Of a stretch of 64,000 bases of DNA, positions 54,521 through 64,000 are shown piece by piece. A model generated the notes under the pieces. It was not told where the DNA came from. It saw nothing but the letters and a program-made list of their open reading frames with translations, and made no database searches. The translations under genes were made by a program, and so were the position numbers. The stretch lies in NCBI RefSeq assembly GCF_014066305.1, contig NW_023501043.1, forward strand, positions 558,001 through 622,000. The letters are read 5' to 3'. How positions within the stretch are numbered: the first letter of the stretch is position 1; each line of letters begins with the position of its first letter. Source of the stretch: Letharia columbiana. Lineage: Eukaryota > Ascomycota > Lecanoromycetes > Lecanorales > Parmeliaceae.

Positions 54521-55066
54521 TAATAAAAGAAGTTAACTAAGCTAAAATTTAAGATAACTAGTCTTAATAAACTTAATAGTTATTTTAAGATAATCGAGAT
54601 TAATAAGATAATTAGTTATCTTAGTTATTCTAGTTATTTTATCTAGAATATATATATCGCTTTTTTATTTCTAGATAGCTTCTCTTTTTAGCTAATAATA
54701 TAATCTTTACTAATTATTCTAATATAGCGTTTAACTTCTTCTATTATTTTTATTTTTATTTTTAAATCTATAAAATAAATATATACTTTAAATTTAAACT
54801 ATTTCTTATTACTCGATTAATTAAATTATCTTAATCTTTAATAACTCTAATTCTTAAACGCTTTAATAACTTATTCTACGTCTATTGCGTAGTATAAAGT
54901 ATTAAAACTAGTATTAATATAATACTAGTATAGATAAGATAGATAGAATAATAAGGCTATCGAATTATATATCTAGAAAGAAGATATAATATAGTAGAAG
55001 ATACCTTCGTTAAGGTACTAGGCTATAGGGCTAAGTAATAATATATTAAGAGTACGCTCGTAATAC

Positions 55067-55780
55067 TACCCCTCTCTCTTAAATAGCCATAACCCCTCTA
55101 GCTAGTAGACCGGAGATGCAGGCCCATTACTTGCCTTACGTCTTCAAATCTCCATAGTCCCTACAGGCCTTGACTGGAGTAGATTTACCAAGATCTTTTC
55201 AGAGATTCTAGAGATATAGGCCATATCTTACCTGCGTGTCAGTAAGATTCCCTAAGCCCTTCTCCAGCTTTCTTATTATAGTCCTTCGAAAGAATTACGT
55301 ATATATAATAGCCCAGTTGCTCGCTGAAAATCAATTAAAAATAAGAACTTTTAATAAAAGTTATATATAGAGGGTTATTTAAACTTTAATATTTCTAAGT
55401 TCTATAGCAATAGCCCTATAGGGCTAACTAGAGAACTTTACGTAAAATTATTAATTTCTTAATATTCTAATAACGTTATATATTTAATTAACTATTTAAT
55501 ACTTAATCTATATATTCTTCTATTAAAAAATATCTTATAGCTTTTTTAATATATATTTAATATAATAAATAAAGTTATATAAATTTTATTTCATCTTATA
55601 ATTTCTATATAGTTTTTTTTAAATTCTTAATATTTATAGAAAATAACTTTATTAAAGTAATTCTATTTTTTATCTAACGCTAGACTTTTTTAATAGATAT
55701 TAAATCGAGTAAAGAATTAAAGATAGTAATTAAAAGATAAATTTCTAAATTCTAGTTTAATTATATGTTAAGGAATAGTC
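55067..55780. other. No gene; mixed composition then AT-rich
   Basis: 55070-55330 is of balanced composition with words such as gccttgactggagtagattt, possibly a transposon fragment. 55340-55780 is AT-rich and degenerate. No open frame. Confidence 0.4.
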
Positions 55781-56348
55781 CTAAGTGGAATCATATGCAT
55801 GAATAATATATGTGTGTGGTGTGATAATGTATGAATTATAGGAGGCCTGCAGTAGAAGGCAATGCCGCAGTGCCAAGGCACTAAGCCCAATCGGGACGCC
55901 TAGTGGAGGAATCCGTAACAAATGCCACCGAAGAAGAAAAATGACAGCGTCCTCGCTGCAGACATGGAGACGCCAGAGATACATGAGGTGCCATAGGCCT
56001 GCTTCTCCCGATTCTTCCCTGAAGCCCACTAGCCTTGGCCTGTTGCCTCCATACCTCCCGCGTAGTGAATGTAGCCGGGTAGAGAGGCGAGAAGAGAGGC
56101 GAGAAGAGAGGCGAGAAGTGGAGCGTTACTGAGGCGAATGAGAGACTCTCCGCAAGGATGCATAGTAGCCTGGCGAGGAATAGTGGAGAGTGTGCCGGCT
56201 TGAATAGAACTGCTGCTGCCCGTGCTCTTGTTCTCCGTAGTCTTCTCCGCAGTTTTCTCCGCAGTTTTCTCCGCAGTTTTCTCCGCAGTTTTCTCCACAA
56301 TTGACTGTTGCTGAGCGATAACCTGATACTCAGCAGGGCGGAGTTTGG
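55781..56348 (-). other. Balanced-composition island with two 12-bp tandem repeats
   Basis: Minus-strand frames are open over 55881-56300. The tandem unit tccgcagttttc (about 56234-56293, 4-5 copies) reads as repeated Glu-Lys-Thr-Ala, and gagaggcgagaa (about 56088-56124, 3 copies) lies nearby. Open frames over such repeats are not good evidence for a gene, and no other support was seen. The island ends at the MULE fragment. Confidence 0.3.
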
Positions 56349-56552
56349 GGGCGAATTACATTTTCATACCCCAAACTATGAGATTCTTATAAATTCATAC
56401 CCCATCTTACATTTTCATACCCCAATGGGGTATGAATTTGTAAGATACCATTGACAGGGGTATGATTTTGTAAGATACCATTTATAGGGGTATGATTTTG
56501 TAAGTTGCCATCTATAGGGCGGGGTGGTATTAGGAATTATTCCTCCGAGGGC
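56349..56552. mobile_element. MULE type II left end (truncated)
   Basis: gggcgaattacattttcat at 56349 begins an array of type II motifs like the left end at 27752. No matching right end or duplication partner of cggagtttgg was found downstream, so the element is truncated. The hAT element sits in its remaining internal part. Confidence 0.7.
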
Positions 56553-56668
56553 CCTGCGGGCAGGGCTGGCAACGGTGGAAATAGTTGGTTTTGGAGGGCA
56601 AACTGCACTAACTACTAGATTTGGAAATCGAAACTGCACCAACTACCATATATTGAAAACCAACTACC

Positions 56669-56692
56669 CCACTATCAGTGCACTGATAGTGG
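56669..56692. repeat. Perfect 24-bp palindrome
   Basis: ccactatcagtg followed directly by its reverse complement, inside the hAT element. It may be a subterminal protein-binding site or a hairpin. Confidence 0.9.
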
Positions 56693-56701
56693 AGCAGTTA
56701 T

Positions 56702-56890
56702 CCCCTTCCTTATGTTCGGGAGGTCCACGCTAGTAGGGGTTAAATATAGGGGTATGGATTGGTTAGATCGACGTTGCCGCGCTCATAGATAAGCAAAGTC
56801 TTAAGCCGCAGTGAATCGCGATCATTGGATAAATGATAATTCCTATATTTGACCCCCGCTAGCGTGGACCTCCCGAATACAAGGAAGGGG
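56702..56890. mobile_element. 189-bp fold-back MITE inside the hAT element
   Basis: Arms of about 48 bp: ccccttccttatgttcggga at the left and its near-perfect inverse at the right. TTAT lies on both sides (56698-56701 and 56891-56894), a possible short duplication. Non-coding. Confidence 0.75.
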
Positions 56891-57751
56891 TTATATAATA
56901 GAAGCTAAAATATCGCTTAGTGGGGGGGGGGGGCTAATACCTATATCAAGTGTTAAGCCCTATCAGCCCTATTTCAGCCCTACTTTAACCCTATAAATGT
57001 TGACCTGTTAGCTCTTTTCACTCAAAAAACCGACTTTTTAAAAAGATTATTATAAACTACTCCACTATCAGTTAAACCAGTTGCTTTTACGGTTAGAACT
57101 GCATTAACTATCAACCGATAGACCTCAAACTACACTATCAACTACGAGAAACTAACGGTTTCACTGGTAGTGGACCAGTTAGTTGGTCCGAGGTCCACCA
57201 TTGTCAGCCCCTGCCTGCGGGGCCTCTTAGGGGTGTCTGCAACGTGAAGTATAAACACCCCTATTTAACCCTTTAGCGGTAACTCGGGTTACTAACAATT
57301 GAGGTATCTAGATAGGCTGAAACACTCTAAAATACTCTTCTAAAGATTTATAGGTACTAGTACCCATTCGGTCTAGTCATGGGTATATGAAGGCATTCTC
57401 TGTACATAGATATCCTTCTTCCTTAGACATCATTAAGAATACCATATCTAGTGATAAGTCTCATTATAGCAGTAACTGCATACCCAGGTATTACCAACAC
57501 TGATCAGTGTACTTCAATACTAGTACACAGATTAGCAAGGCCATACTCTTGAAGGAAGTCCGCCCCGATATCGCCGCGATAGCTTCACACGGTTCTATGT
57601 TACTCAATCGATTCCGCTCATTGTGACGATTCGATTGAATAGAACTACAATTTCTACAATTCCTACAACTCCTACCCAGCAGAGAAAACACCCGGAAAAC
57701 ACCAAACACCACCAAGCTTCACACCACATTAACACATAACACACACCCAAA

Positions 57752-59265
57752 ATGGACTCCAAGGACAAGAAACCTGACTCTTCAGAGACACCGCCTGACA
57801 CTATGACTCTACATCAACTAAAGGACATGCTAAACAAGGGAGTCGAACCAACAGATACCGATGAGAGAATCGAACAATTTGTCCGTTGGAGAATACAAGA
57901 CTACAATGAAAACAAATGGGAGTCCCTCTCCGACATCTTTGCTGAGGAATTTCGACTATTCGCTAAGGAGGACTTTGAGGCCCTTTCCAAAGAACAGCAA
58001 TATGGCTTACGAAACTGCCTACGAAACAATGGAGTCTATGTTAAGAAAGGACGAGGGGTTTCAATGGCCGAATCATTGGCGAATGTGGTCCAAGAAGAAA
58101 CCCCATGGCCACTGGACGACGAGAATCGTCCTCCACCAAAGCATCATTACCCTCCTCAGCAGCAGCCTCAGCAGCCTTATCGACCGGAGAACACTGTTCC
58201 TCTCCCCCCGCAACCGCCTTATCAGCAGCCTTATCGACCGGAGAACACTGTTCCTCTCCCCCGCAACCACCTTCTCAACCAGAGAATCCTACTCCGATTC
58301 TCCCCCCAACCCCAAACTATGGCCCAAATCACCGAATCCCACACCTACTACCCTCGCCTTACCAAGTCATTTATGACTTCGGGACCAAACAAAACTATAG
58401 CCATAGCAAGGAACTCACTATATTGGCCAAATTATATACTAGCGAGGAGAAGTACGGTGGGAATCTTACCGAGAGTCTCAGCTACAAATTCATGATTTTC
58501 ATAGACCTCTACACGAGAGCCGAGATCCCCCAGCAGATCCTTCAAACAGCATTCCCAACTATGTTGAAATCTATGGCACTGGAGTACTACTACTCTAGCT
58601 ATCAAGGGACCAGCCTCACCATTCATTAACTCTTCGATCATTTTCAGGGCCATTTCGAGAGAGAAGAACACCGTCGCCTTATACTTCGTAAGTAAAATAG
58701 TATTAGCCTAAGAGGCTCACTCCAAGCTAATCCCGAAAAGAATAAAGGGACTGTTTTCAACGAGATGATTCTACAACTTCGTCAAGTCCAAAGAGGACTG
58801 GATTACGAATTTCAGTCAGATACAGCACTCCGGAACAAGATAGTCACCTCTTGCAGCAATATCCCTGCCTGTAGTGTTGCAATCTTGCAACAGACAACTA
58901 CAATTGCGGGGCTAATCAACAATATCTATGCTGCAATCGAGAATCACGAAGAAGCCATGAAGGCTGAGAGATCCGAACCACTTTGGCCTGCAACATACTT
59001 CACTGACCGGAAGTATTACACCAATCGACCTCCAAATCAGGGCAACCACAGCAGACCGTCCCCGCAGACAAACAGCTTTCAGAAAAAGCGGTGCTTTGTC
59101 TGTGGGAAGACAGGCTGCTGGTCAACCAAGCATACCGACAAGGAACGCCAGGAGTCTCGAAACAAGTTCGCTAAGCGGTTTACCGGCTCCATTGACAAGC
59201 GATATGACTCCTACATTCAAGAGTTTGAAGGCCAGGAGGACGAGATCGAGGATCGAGGATCTTGA
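57752..59265 (+). pseudogene. Copia Gag, frameshifted
   Basis: ATG 57752 (MDSKDKKPDSSETPPD) opens a helical Gag domain, then a Pro/Gln-rich linker containing a duplicated YRPENTVPLP unit. After the second unit the frame moves by one in a C run (five instead of six C, about 58256-58262). It continues through SPYQVIYDFGTKQNYSHSKE, TAA at 58627 (TIH-stop-LFDHF, probably CAA), a second TAA near 58690, and on to the zinc knuckle CFVCGKTGCWSTKH at about 59094. There the pattern is CX2CX4CX4H, with Cys and His swapped from the common order. It ends in a 7-bp duplication (gatcgag twice) that shifts the frame just before the protease. Confidence 0.8.
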
Positions 59266-62200
59266 GGCCTTAACTCTCGATATTCAAGACAATGACTTGG
59301 AGGAGGCCGAAAACTTCATTACGACCACTTCCACAGTCACATCGGACCAAGCCCAAGCACGTTACTTGGAGCTTTCCAGCCATTCCACATACCACAATAT
59401 CACCAAGTCTAGCAGCTTTCTCAGCACCAGCCGATACACCTCAAAGCAGTTCCATGGTATCATGCTAGATACCGGAGCCGCACGTATGTCCACTGCTGGA
59501 TACGGTCAAGCAAAAGCCTATATGAGGGAATTCGATACACAACTGGATGTCACTGCTGGTAGCATCACTGCCCAATTTGGGATTGGGACAGCAGCATCAA
59601 TTAGGAAACTCACAGTGGATTCGCCTGTTAACCGAGTCGATTTCCACGTGATGCAGACTGACACCCCATTCCTACTGTGCATTCAAGACATGGATAGGCT
59701 AGGGATCTACCTGAACAACCTCAAGGACCAAGTTGTTTTGAGGAATGGATCTACGGTCCCAATTGTCCGCTTCCACGAACACCCATTCTTGATATGGGGT
59801 CCCACATCAGTTAACTACCTGACCGACACCGAGTTACGTCAACTACATCGTCGATTCGGTCACCCCTCAGTCAATAGACTTGTCCGTACCCTGGAGAAAG
59901 CTGGGCACAGTGACTCGGAGCACCGTCATATACTTGAGCGAATTACCGAGTTCTGCACGCTTTGTCAGAAACACTCTCGATCCCCAGGCCGTTTCAAATT
60001 TTCGCTAAAGGACGAGGACAATGCTTATTTTAATCACACAATTATCATCGATGTCCTCTATATTGACGGTAGCCCAGTTCTTCAAGTCGTTGACGAGGGA
60101 ACTTCTTTTCAGGCCGCCCGCTGGCTAACGAATATGACTGCCTCCCACACATGGGACATGCTTAGACTGTGCTGGATAGATGTATATGGCGGACCTCCAG
60201 ATGTCATTGTCCATGACGCTGGGACCAACTTCGACAGTACCGAGTTTAGGCAAAACGCTAGAAATCTGAGCATTCAAACGAAATGCGTACCAGTTGAGGC
60301 CGCTAATTCTATCGGCCTAGTGGAACGATATCACACTCCATTGAGACGAGCCTATTTGATAATCACTGCGGAACTGGAGAACCAAGGCATTGGAAAGGAG
60401 ATCCGCCTACAAATGGCTGTCAAGGCTATCAACGATACAGCCGGATATAATAGCCTCGTTCTTACATTGCTAGTTTTTGGAACCTTCCCCCGTATCACAA
60501 ACGACGATGCACCCACTCTGTCTACTACTGAGAGGGCAAAAGCTATCACTATAGCAATGGCTGAAGTTGCAAAACTCCACGCTAAGAGACAAGTCAATGA
60601 CGCCCTACATCAGCGGAACGGCCCCCAGACAATGAGGATGCATGATACTCCAATTGGTTCCCCGGTACTGATATGGAGAACGCATTAAAAGAAGTAGACT
60701 AGGCCATACAAATTGCTAGCTACTTCTCGAGAGACATGCACCGTCGAATTGTCAAATGGTCCTACAGATCTTCCGAATCACTATCGTCAAGCCATATTTG
60801 GAAGAAACAGACACCCCAATCGAGTCTCCCGAGTCCCCCGAACAAGAATCTCCACAGTCAGACGATACTCAACACGAAAATGACGATAACCAAGACCATC
60901 AAGACCCTCCTCAGGACGCTCCACTACGTCATAACCCTCCTCGACGTCGACATGCTCCCGCCCGTTTTCGAAACTCTCCTGACATCACGGTCTACATATC
61001 TAAGTCCATGCCACAGCCACCTTCACCGAACTTCCAGGCATCCCGGCAAAAAGAACTGAATGGACTACTTGAAAAGGGTGTATTTGAGATCATGAAGACC
61101 GAAGATATCCCCGCAGGAGCACGGATATTTGGTAGTCGTTTTGTGGACCAAATCAAGAATAAGGGTACCGAGAAAGCCTTCGAGAAGTCGCGACTAGTAG
61201 TCCAAGCATTCAATGACTCGGAGAAGCATGGGATTCTCACTCAGGCCCCTACCATTCAACGGGCCAGTCAACGGCTTATTATCGCCCTAGCGTTAGCTAT
61301 CCCACAGCTATCTCTATACCTACGCGACATTACTCAGGCATACACGCAATCTCGGTCCGAATTGGCTAGAGATGTCTTTATTTTAGCCCCAGCTGAAATG
61401 GGATTATCATCGAGAACGATACTCCGTGTCATTCTCCCCCTCTATGGAATTGCTGAGTCCGGTACCCACTGGTTTCAGACATATCATAAACACCATGTGG
61501 AGAAGCTGGGAATGACCCCGTCTACATTCGACACTTGCCTACTATTCAACAACGATATGACAGCAATTATTGGCCTACAAACCGATGACTCTCTCATCGC
61601 CGGTACCACTGAGTTCATGGACCTAGAATCACGAGAACTACACGCCGCTGGACTACTGGCTAAGCCATCCGAGAAACTTACTCCGGAACAGCCCCTCGAA
61701 TTCAATGGATTTGTTATTACTCTCGGGGATAACATAAAAATTAGCCAACACAAGACAGGCAAAGAAGATCCAATTACTCACAAAATCATTCACAAAAGAA
61801 CAATACGTCGCCCAAGAGAGCACGAGGAGCGTACATCGCAACTGTGTATCGCAGCCACAAGCTGCATTTGCCTTATCATACGCCGCCCAGATCACGGACC
61901 CTACATACGACGACGCTCAGTACCTAAACCGCTGTCTTTCATGGTAAATGGAAGGAAGAGGCCTCACATTCGTCAAATTAGATATAACGTCTCTAAGAAT
62001 TATGGCTTTTACGGATTCGTCATTCACCAACAATAAAGACCTCTCTTCCCAAATCGGCTATATAATAGCCCTAGCTAACGCTCAGAACAAGGCCAATATC
62101 ATCCATTGGCAATCGATTAAATGCCGCCGAGTCACTAAAAGCGTATTAGCCTCCGAACTTTACGTATTATCCCTGGGATTCGACGTTGCAGCCACCATAA

Positions 62201-62496
62201 AATCTACTTTGGATTAAATCTTCTCTGGTACTCCCCAGGGGAAGATACCTCTTTCTATGTGTATAGACTCGAAATCTCTATACGAATATCTTGTCAAGCT
62301 AGGGATAACACAAGAGAAAAGACTAATGATAGACATTCTATATCTAAAACAGTCGTATAAACGACGGAAAATCACCGAGATCCTATAAATTAGAGGAGAT
62401 AAGAATTCAGCTGATTCAATAACAAAGGATAAGGGATGTGACGCACTACAACGTCTAGTGGATACGAATTACCTAGAACTAAATCTAGAAGGCTAA
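59266..62496 (+). pseudogene. Copia Pol (protease, integrase, RT, RNase H), broken
   Basis: Protease active site MLDTGAARMS (about 59464). Integrase zinc domain LHRRFGHPSVNRLV ... FCTLCQKHS and a complete catalytic triad: DVLYIDGSP, VHDAGTNFDS, GLVERYHTPL. After TAA 60686 and TAG a few codons on (from CAA and TGG in HQKKW context), and a 1-nt insertion near 60770, the RT frame follows: FGSRFVDQIKNKG, LYLRDITQAYTQ, LYGIAESGTHW and the active-site box LQTDDSLIAG. Further indels near 61800-61860 and a TAA at about 61945 precede RNase H (MAFTDSSF, VLASELYVLS, MCIDSKSLYEYL, NSADSITKDK), ending at TAA 62494-62496. Most stops are RIP-type. No activity expected. Confidence 0.85.
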
Positions 62497-62674
62497 ATGG
62501 AAAGATAAGACACTGATACTGATCAATAGGAAGCCGTCTTAGCGCAGTGCTACTAGAAATACGCCTAGCATAACCGGATCTACGCCCACTGCAGCAGAGG
62601 GAGTAATTGCGGTTATGGGGGTTACGGAGAAGGAATGTAACATATGAATAGCCTCATTTTCTATTTTTTGCCAG
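62497..62674. other. Copia 3' untranslated region
   Basis: 178 bp between the Pol stop and the 3' LTR. It contains a purine-rich stretch (gggggttacggagaaggaat) about 45 bp before the LTR rather than directly at it. Confidence 0.5.
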
Positions 62675-62746
62675 TGTTGGAACGACTCAACACTCGCTAC
62701 CACTAGTACCCATTCGGTCTAGTCATGGGTATATGAAGGCATTCTC

Positions 62747-64000
62747 AGAAACGTCAAAAAAAAGAGGCCACGATCGAGGTAAGGAAGGAAAAACTCAAGC
62801 AACGTGATATTCTTCTCCGACGTATACCTGCACTACCTGAGTATTAACCACTATAAATCGAGTACCGTGCACTCGTTAGTCACTTTTCGGATGACTTTAC
62901 AATCCTCTTATATTCAGTATTTAGCCTTATATGAACTGCTATTGTCTGGGATATGCTTTATAAAAGTATAAATTTGTATACTTCTCGGTAGAGTTCTCTA
63001 GATCCTTACTGGAAACCCACCCGTGTTTCGGAGCTGAAAATCTTTATCGCTATTATAATCTATATAGGAATCTATCACTTTTCTACTATTTATAATTATT
63101 GGAGGATTGATGATATTGCTCCGATGCCTTTGATTCTTACTAGCGAAATGGCACGGGACCGCTACGTGCTTCTTCGGAGAATGATTTATTATTTAGATTC
63201 TGACAAAGAGAATTCTTTTACTATTAGAAAGGGTAGATATTAGAAACCTATATGATATAAGAAGATACTTTTATTTGCTAATAAGATACGAAGTAATTGA
63301 AAGAAATTACGTACCTTAAGTAGTTACTATATAATTAATAAATATATAATTAAGAAGACGAGGTATACTTATTATTCTACTATGGCTTTAGATAAGTTAA
63401 TTAAAAAGAAATATAAGGTCTTTGCAATTGATAATAAGGGCTATCTCTATAACTATATATGATATTCGTTTAAAGAAAACCTCGAGGGTAGGTCTAAAGT
63501 TAAAGGTCTCGGAGATATAAGCGCTATAGTCTTTAAATTAATTACTGATATACTATTCTCTAACTTTATCCTCTTTATAGATAACTATTTTACTAAATTA
63601 AAGCTGGCTAGCAAGTTAAAGGTCGTAAGAATAGTTATATATAAGACTATAAAGTTAAATCGAATAAATCTTTTAAAATTACTTATGGAGATGAAATAGC
63701 GATTTGCTAAGAATATTTCATACGATATTCTTGCTATAGTGGTTTAGGATAATATTTTTATAATAGCCTAATAGGATAATAACCTTGTTTTGATTCTTAC
63801 TACTATCTACGGTATTAGAGAGATTAATAATATTATTATTAAAAAGAGAAAGTATCTTAGTAGAATAAGTATTAATAATCGCATTATCTTACCTACTTTC
63901 AAAGAGAATGGGAATAACGTCTGGCAAAAGGATTTCGGTATTTCGAAGATCTTTTTCTACTATAATAGATATATGGGGAAGATTAATCGATTTAATGTAT
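62747..64000 (+). pseudogene. PiggyBac-like transposase relic, runs off the window
   Basis: From about 63030 the plus strand reads SELKIFIAIIIYIGIYHFST, IAPMPLILTSEMARDRYVLL, then with stops and gaps STMALDKLIKKKYKVFAIDN, ITDILFSNFILFIDNYFT, ASKLKVVRIVIYKTIKLNR and NVWQKDFGISKIFFYYN near the window end. The order (N-terminal hydrophobic block, Tyr-Trp, Met-x-x-x-Arg-Tyr, then Asp-Asn-Tyr-Phe-Thr, then a basic Arg-x-Asn-Arg-like block) is that of piggyBac DDE transposases. Several TAG/TGA/TAA codons interrupt it, and AT content rises to the right. The end is outside the window. Confidence 0.75.

Larger units (their letters stand above)
51713..55066. mobile_element. Possible 3.35-kb TIR element with ~165-bp arms
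   Basis: 51713-51880 and 54898-55066 are inverted copies (shared words tattacgagcg, taacgaagatat, gttcgatagtcttattattc in one or the other orientation) with scattered transitions and an indel. Everything between is RIP-like and contains later insertions: repeat VI at 52600-53190 and 54280-54520, the inverted arms at 53550-54240 and a solo LTR. No transposase readable. Confidence 0.45.
56561..57213. mobile_element. hAT-type non-autonomous element with 8-bp TSD
   Basis: The terminus cagggctggcaacggtgga is the classic hAT end; the right end is its imperfect inverse (accattgtcagcccctg). A perfect 8-bp duplication cctgcggg flanks it (56553-56560 and 57214-57221). The interior is rich in variants of aactgcactaactac and contains a nested fold-back. 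No transposase. Confidence 0.88.
57352..62746 (+). mobile_element. Ty1/copia retrotransposon, degenerate
   Basis: Order Gag, zinc knuckle, protease, integrase, RT, RNase H, i.e. copia. The 5' LTR is cut on its left (57352-57499 remains, ending ttaccaaca); the 3' LTR is cut on its right (62675-62746, starting tgttggaacgactc). They overlap by only 45 bp, which are identical (57356-57400 and 62702-62746). Composition is normal. The coding frames carry several indels and CAA/TGG-to-stop changes. Confidence 0.88.

Noticed and set aside
56029..56300. Glu-Lys-Thr-Ala repeat ORF as a gene
   Set aside because: Frames open over 12-bp tandem repeats are expected by chance; nothing else supports a gene.

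Overview
This window looks like a chromosome segment of a filamentous ascomycete (Pezizomycotina; the exact lineage cannot be fixed from the sequence). The evidence is short 49-72 nt GT-AG introns with a CTAAC-type branch site, fungal-type gene families, and a split between gene-bearing islands of balanced composition and very AT-rich blocks whose repeats carry C-to-T / G-to-A changes of the kind made by repeat-induced point mutation (RIP). No tRNA, rRNA, CRISPR or bacterial feature was found. Coordinates of introns and repeat ends were read by eye.

Genes. The best conserved genes lie at 12.6-21.2 kb. One is a large shelterin/TPP1-Est3-type telomere protein gene (12621-17235). The other is a WDR6/Rtt10-family WD40 gene (18010-21184), expected to partner Trm7 in tRNA wobble 2'-O-methylation. 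A small hypothetical gene follows (21567-22132). A dispersed family of class I SAM-dependent methyltransferases is the second theme. It comprises an intact gene at 1493-2350, a relic at 31106-31640, a nearly intact copy at 31818-32754 with a 1-nt frame change near its start, an intact divergent gene at 33235-34410, and a copy at 34844-36426 split by a 637-bp transposon with a perfect 10-bp target-site duplication (TSD).

Mobile elements. 4.8-8.0 kb is a RIP-eroded block with two repeat elements. 8.0-12.4 kb is a DIRS-type tyrosine-recombinase retrotransposon with gag, RT-RNase H and YR frames broken by a few stops. 22.7-30.5 kb is packed with Mutator-like (MULE) terminal-inverted-repeat elements, each with a 9-10 bp TSD. 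At 26926-30542 these are nested four deep, with a solo LTR as a fifth layer. Tc1/mariner elements with TA duplications lie at 25.0-26.2 and 36.6-37.3 kb. 37.3-56 kb is an AT-rich transposon graveyard. It holds mariner and piggyBac relics, solo LTRs with 5-bp TSDs, two ~0.5-0.9 kb LTR elements without coding capacity (TRIM-like), and many copies of a ~0.65 kb RIP-eroded repeat. A hAT-type element with an 8-bp TSD (56561-57213) is followed by a degenerate Ty1/copia element (57352-62746) and a piggyBac-like transposase relic running off the window end.

The host genes form no obvious pathway or operon. The clearest history here is successive transposon waves, visible because TSDs survive at many junctions, and one methyltransferase gene that was split by such an insertion.
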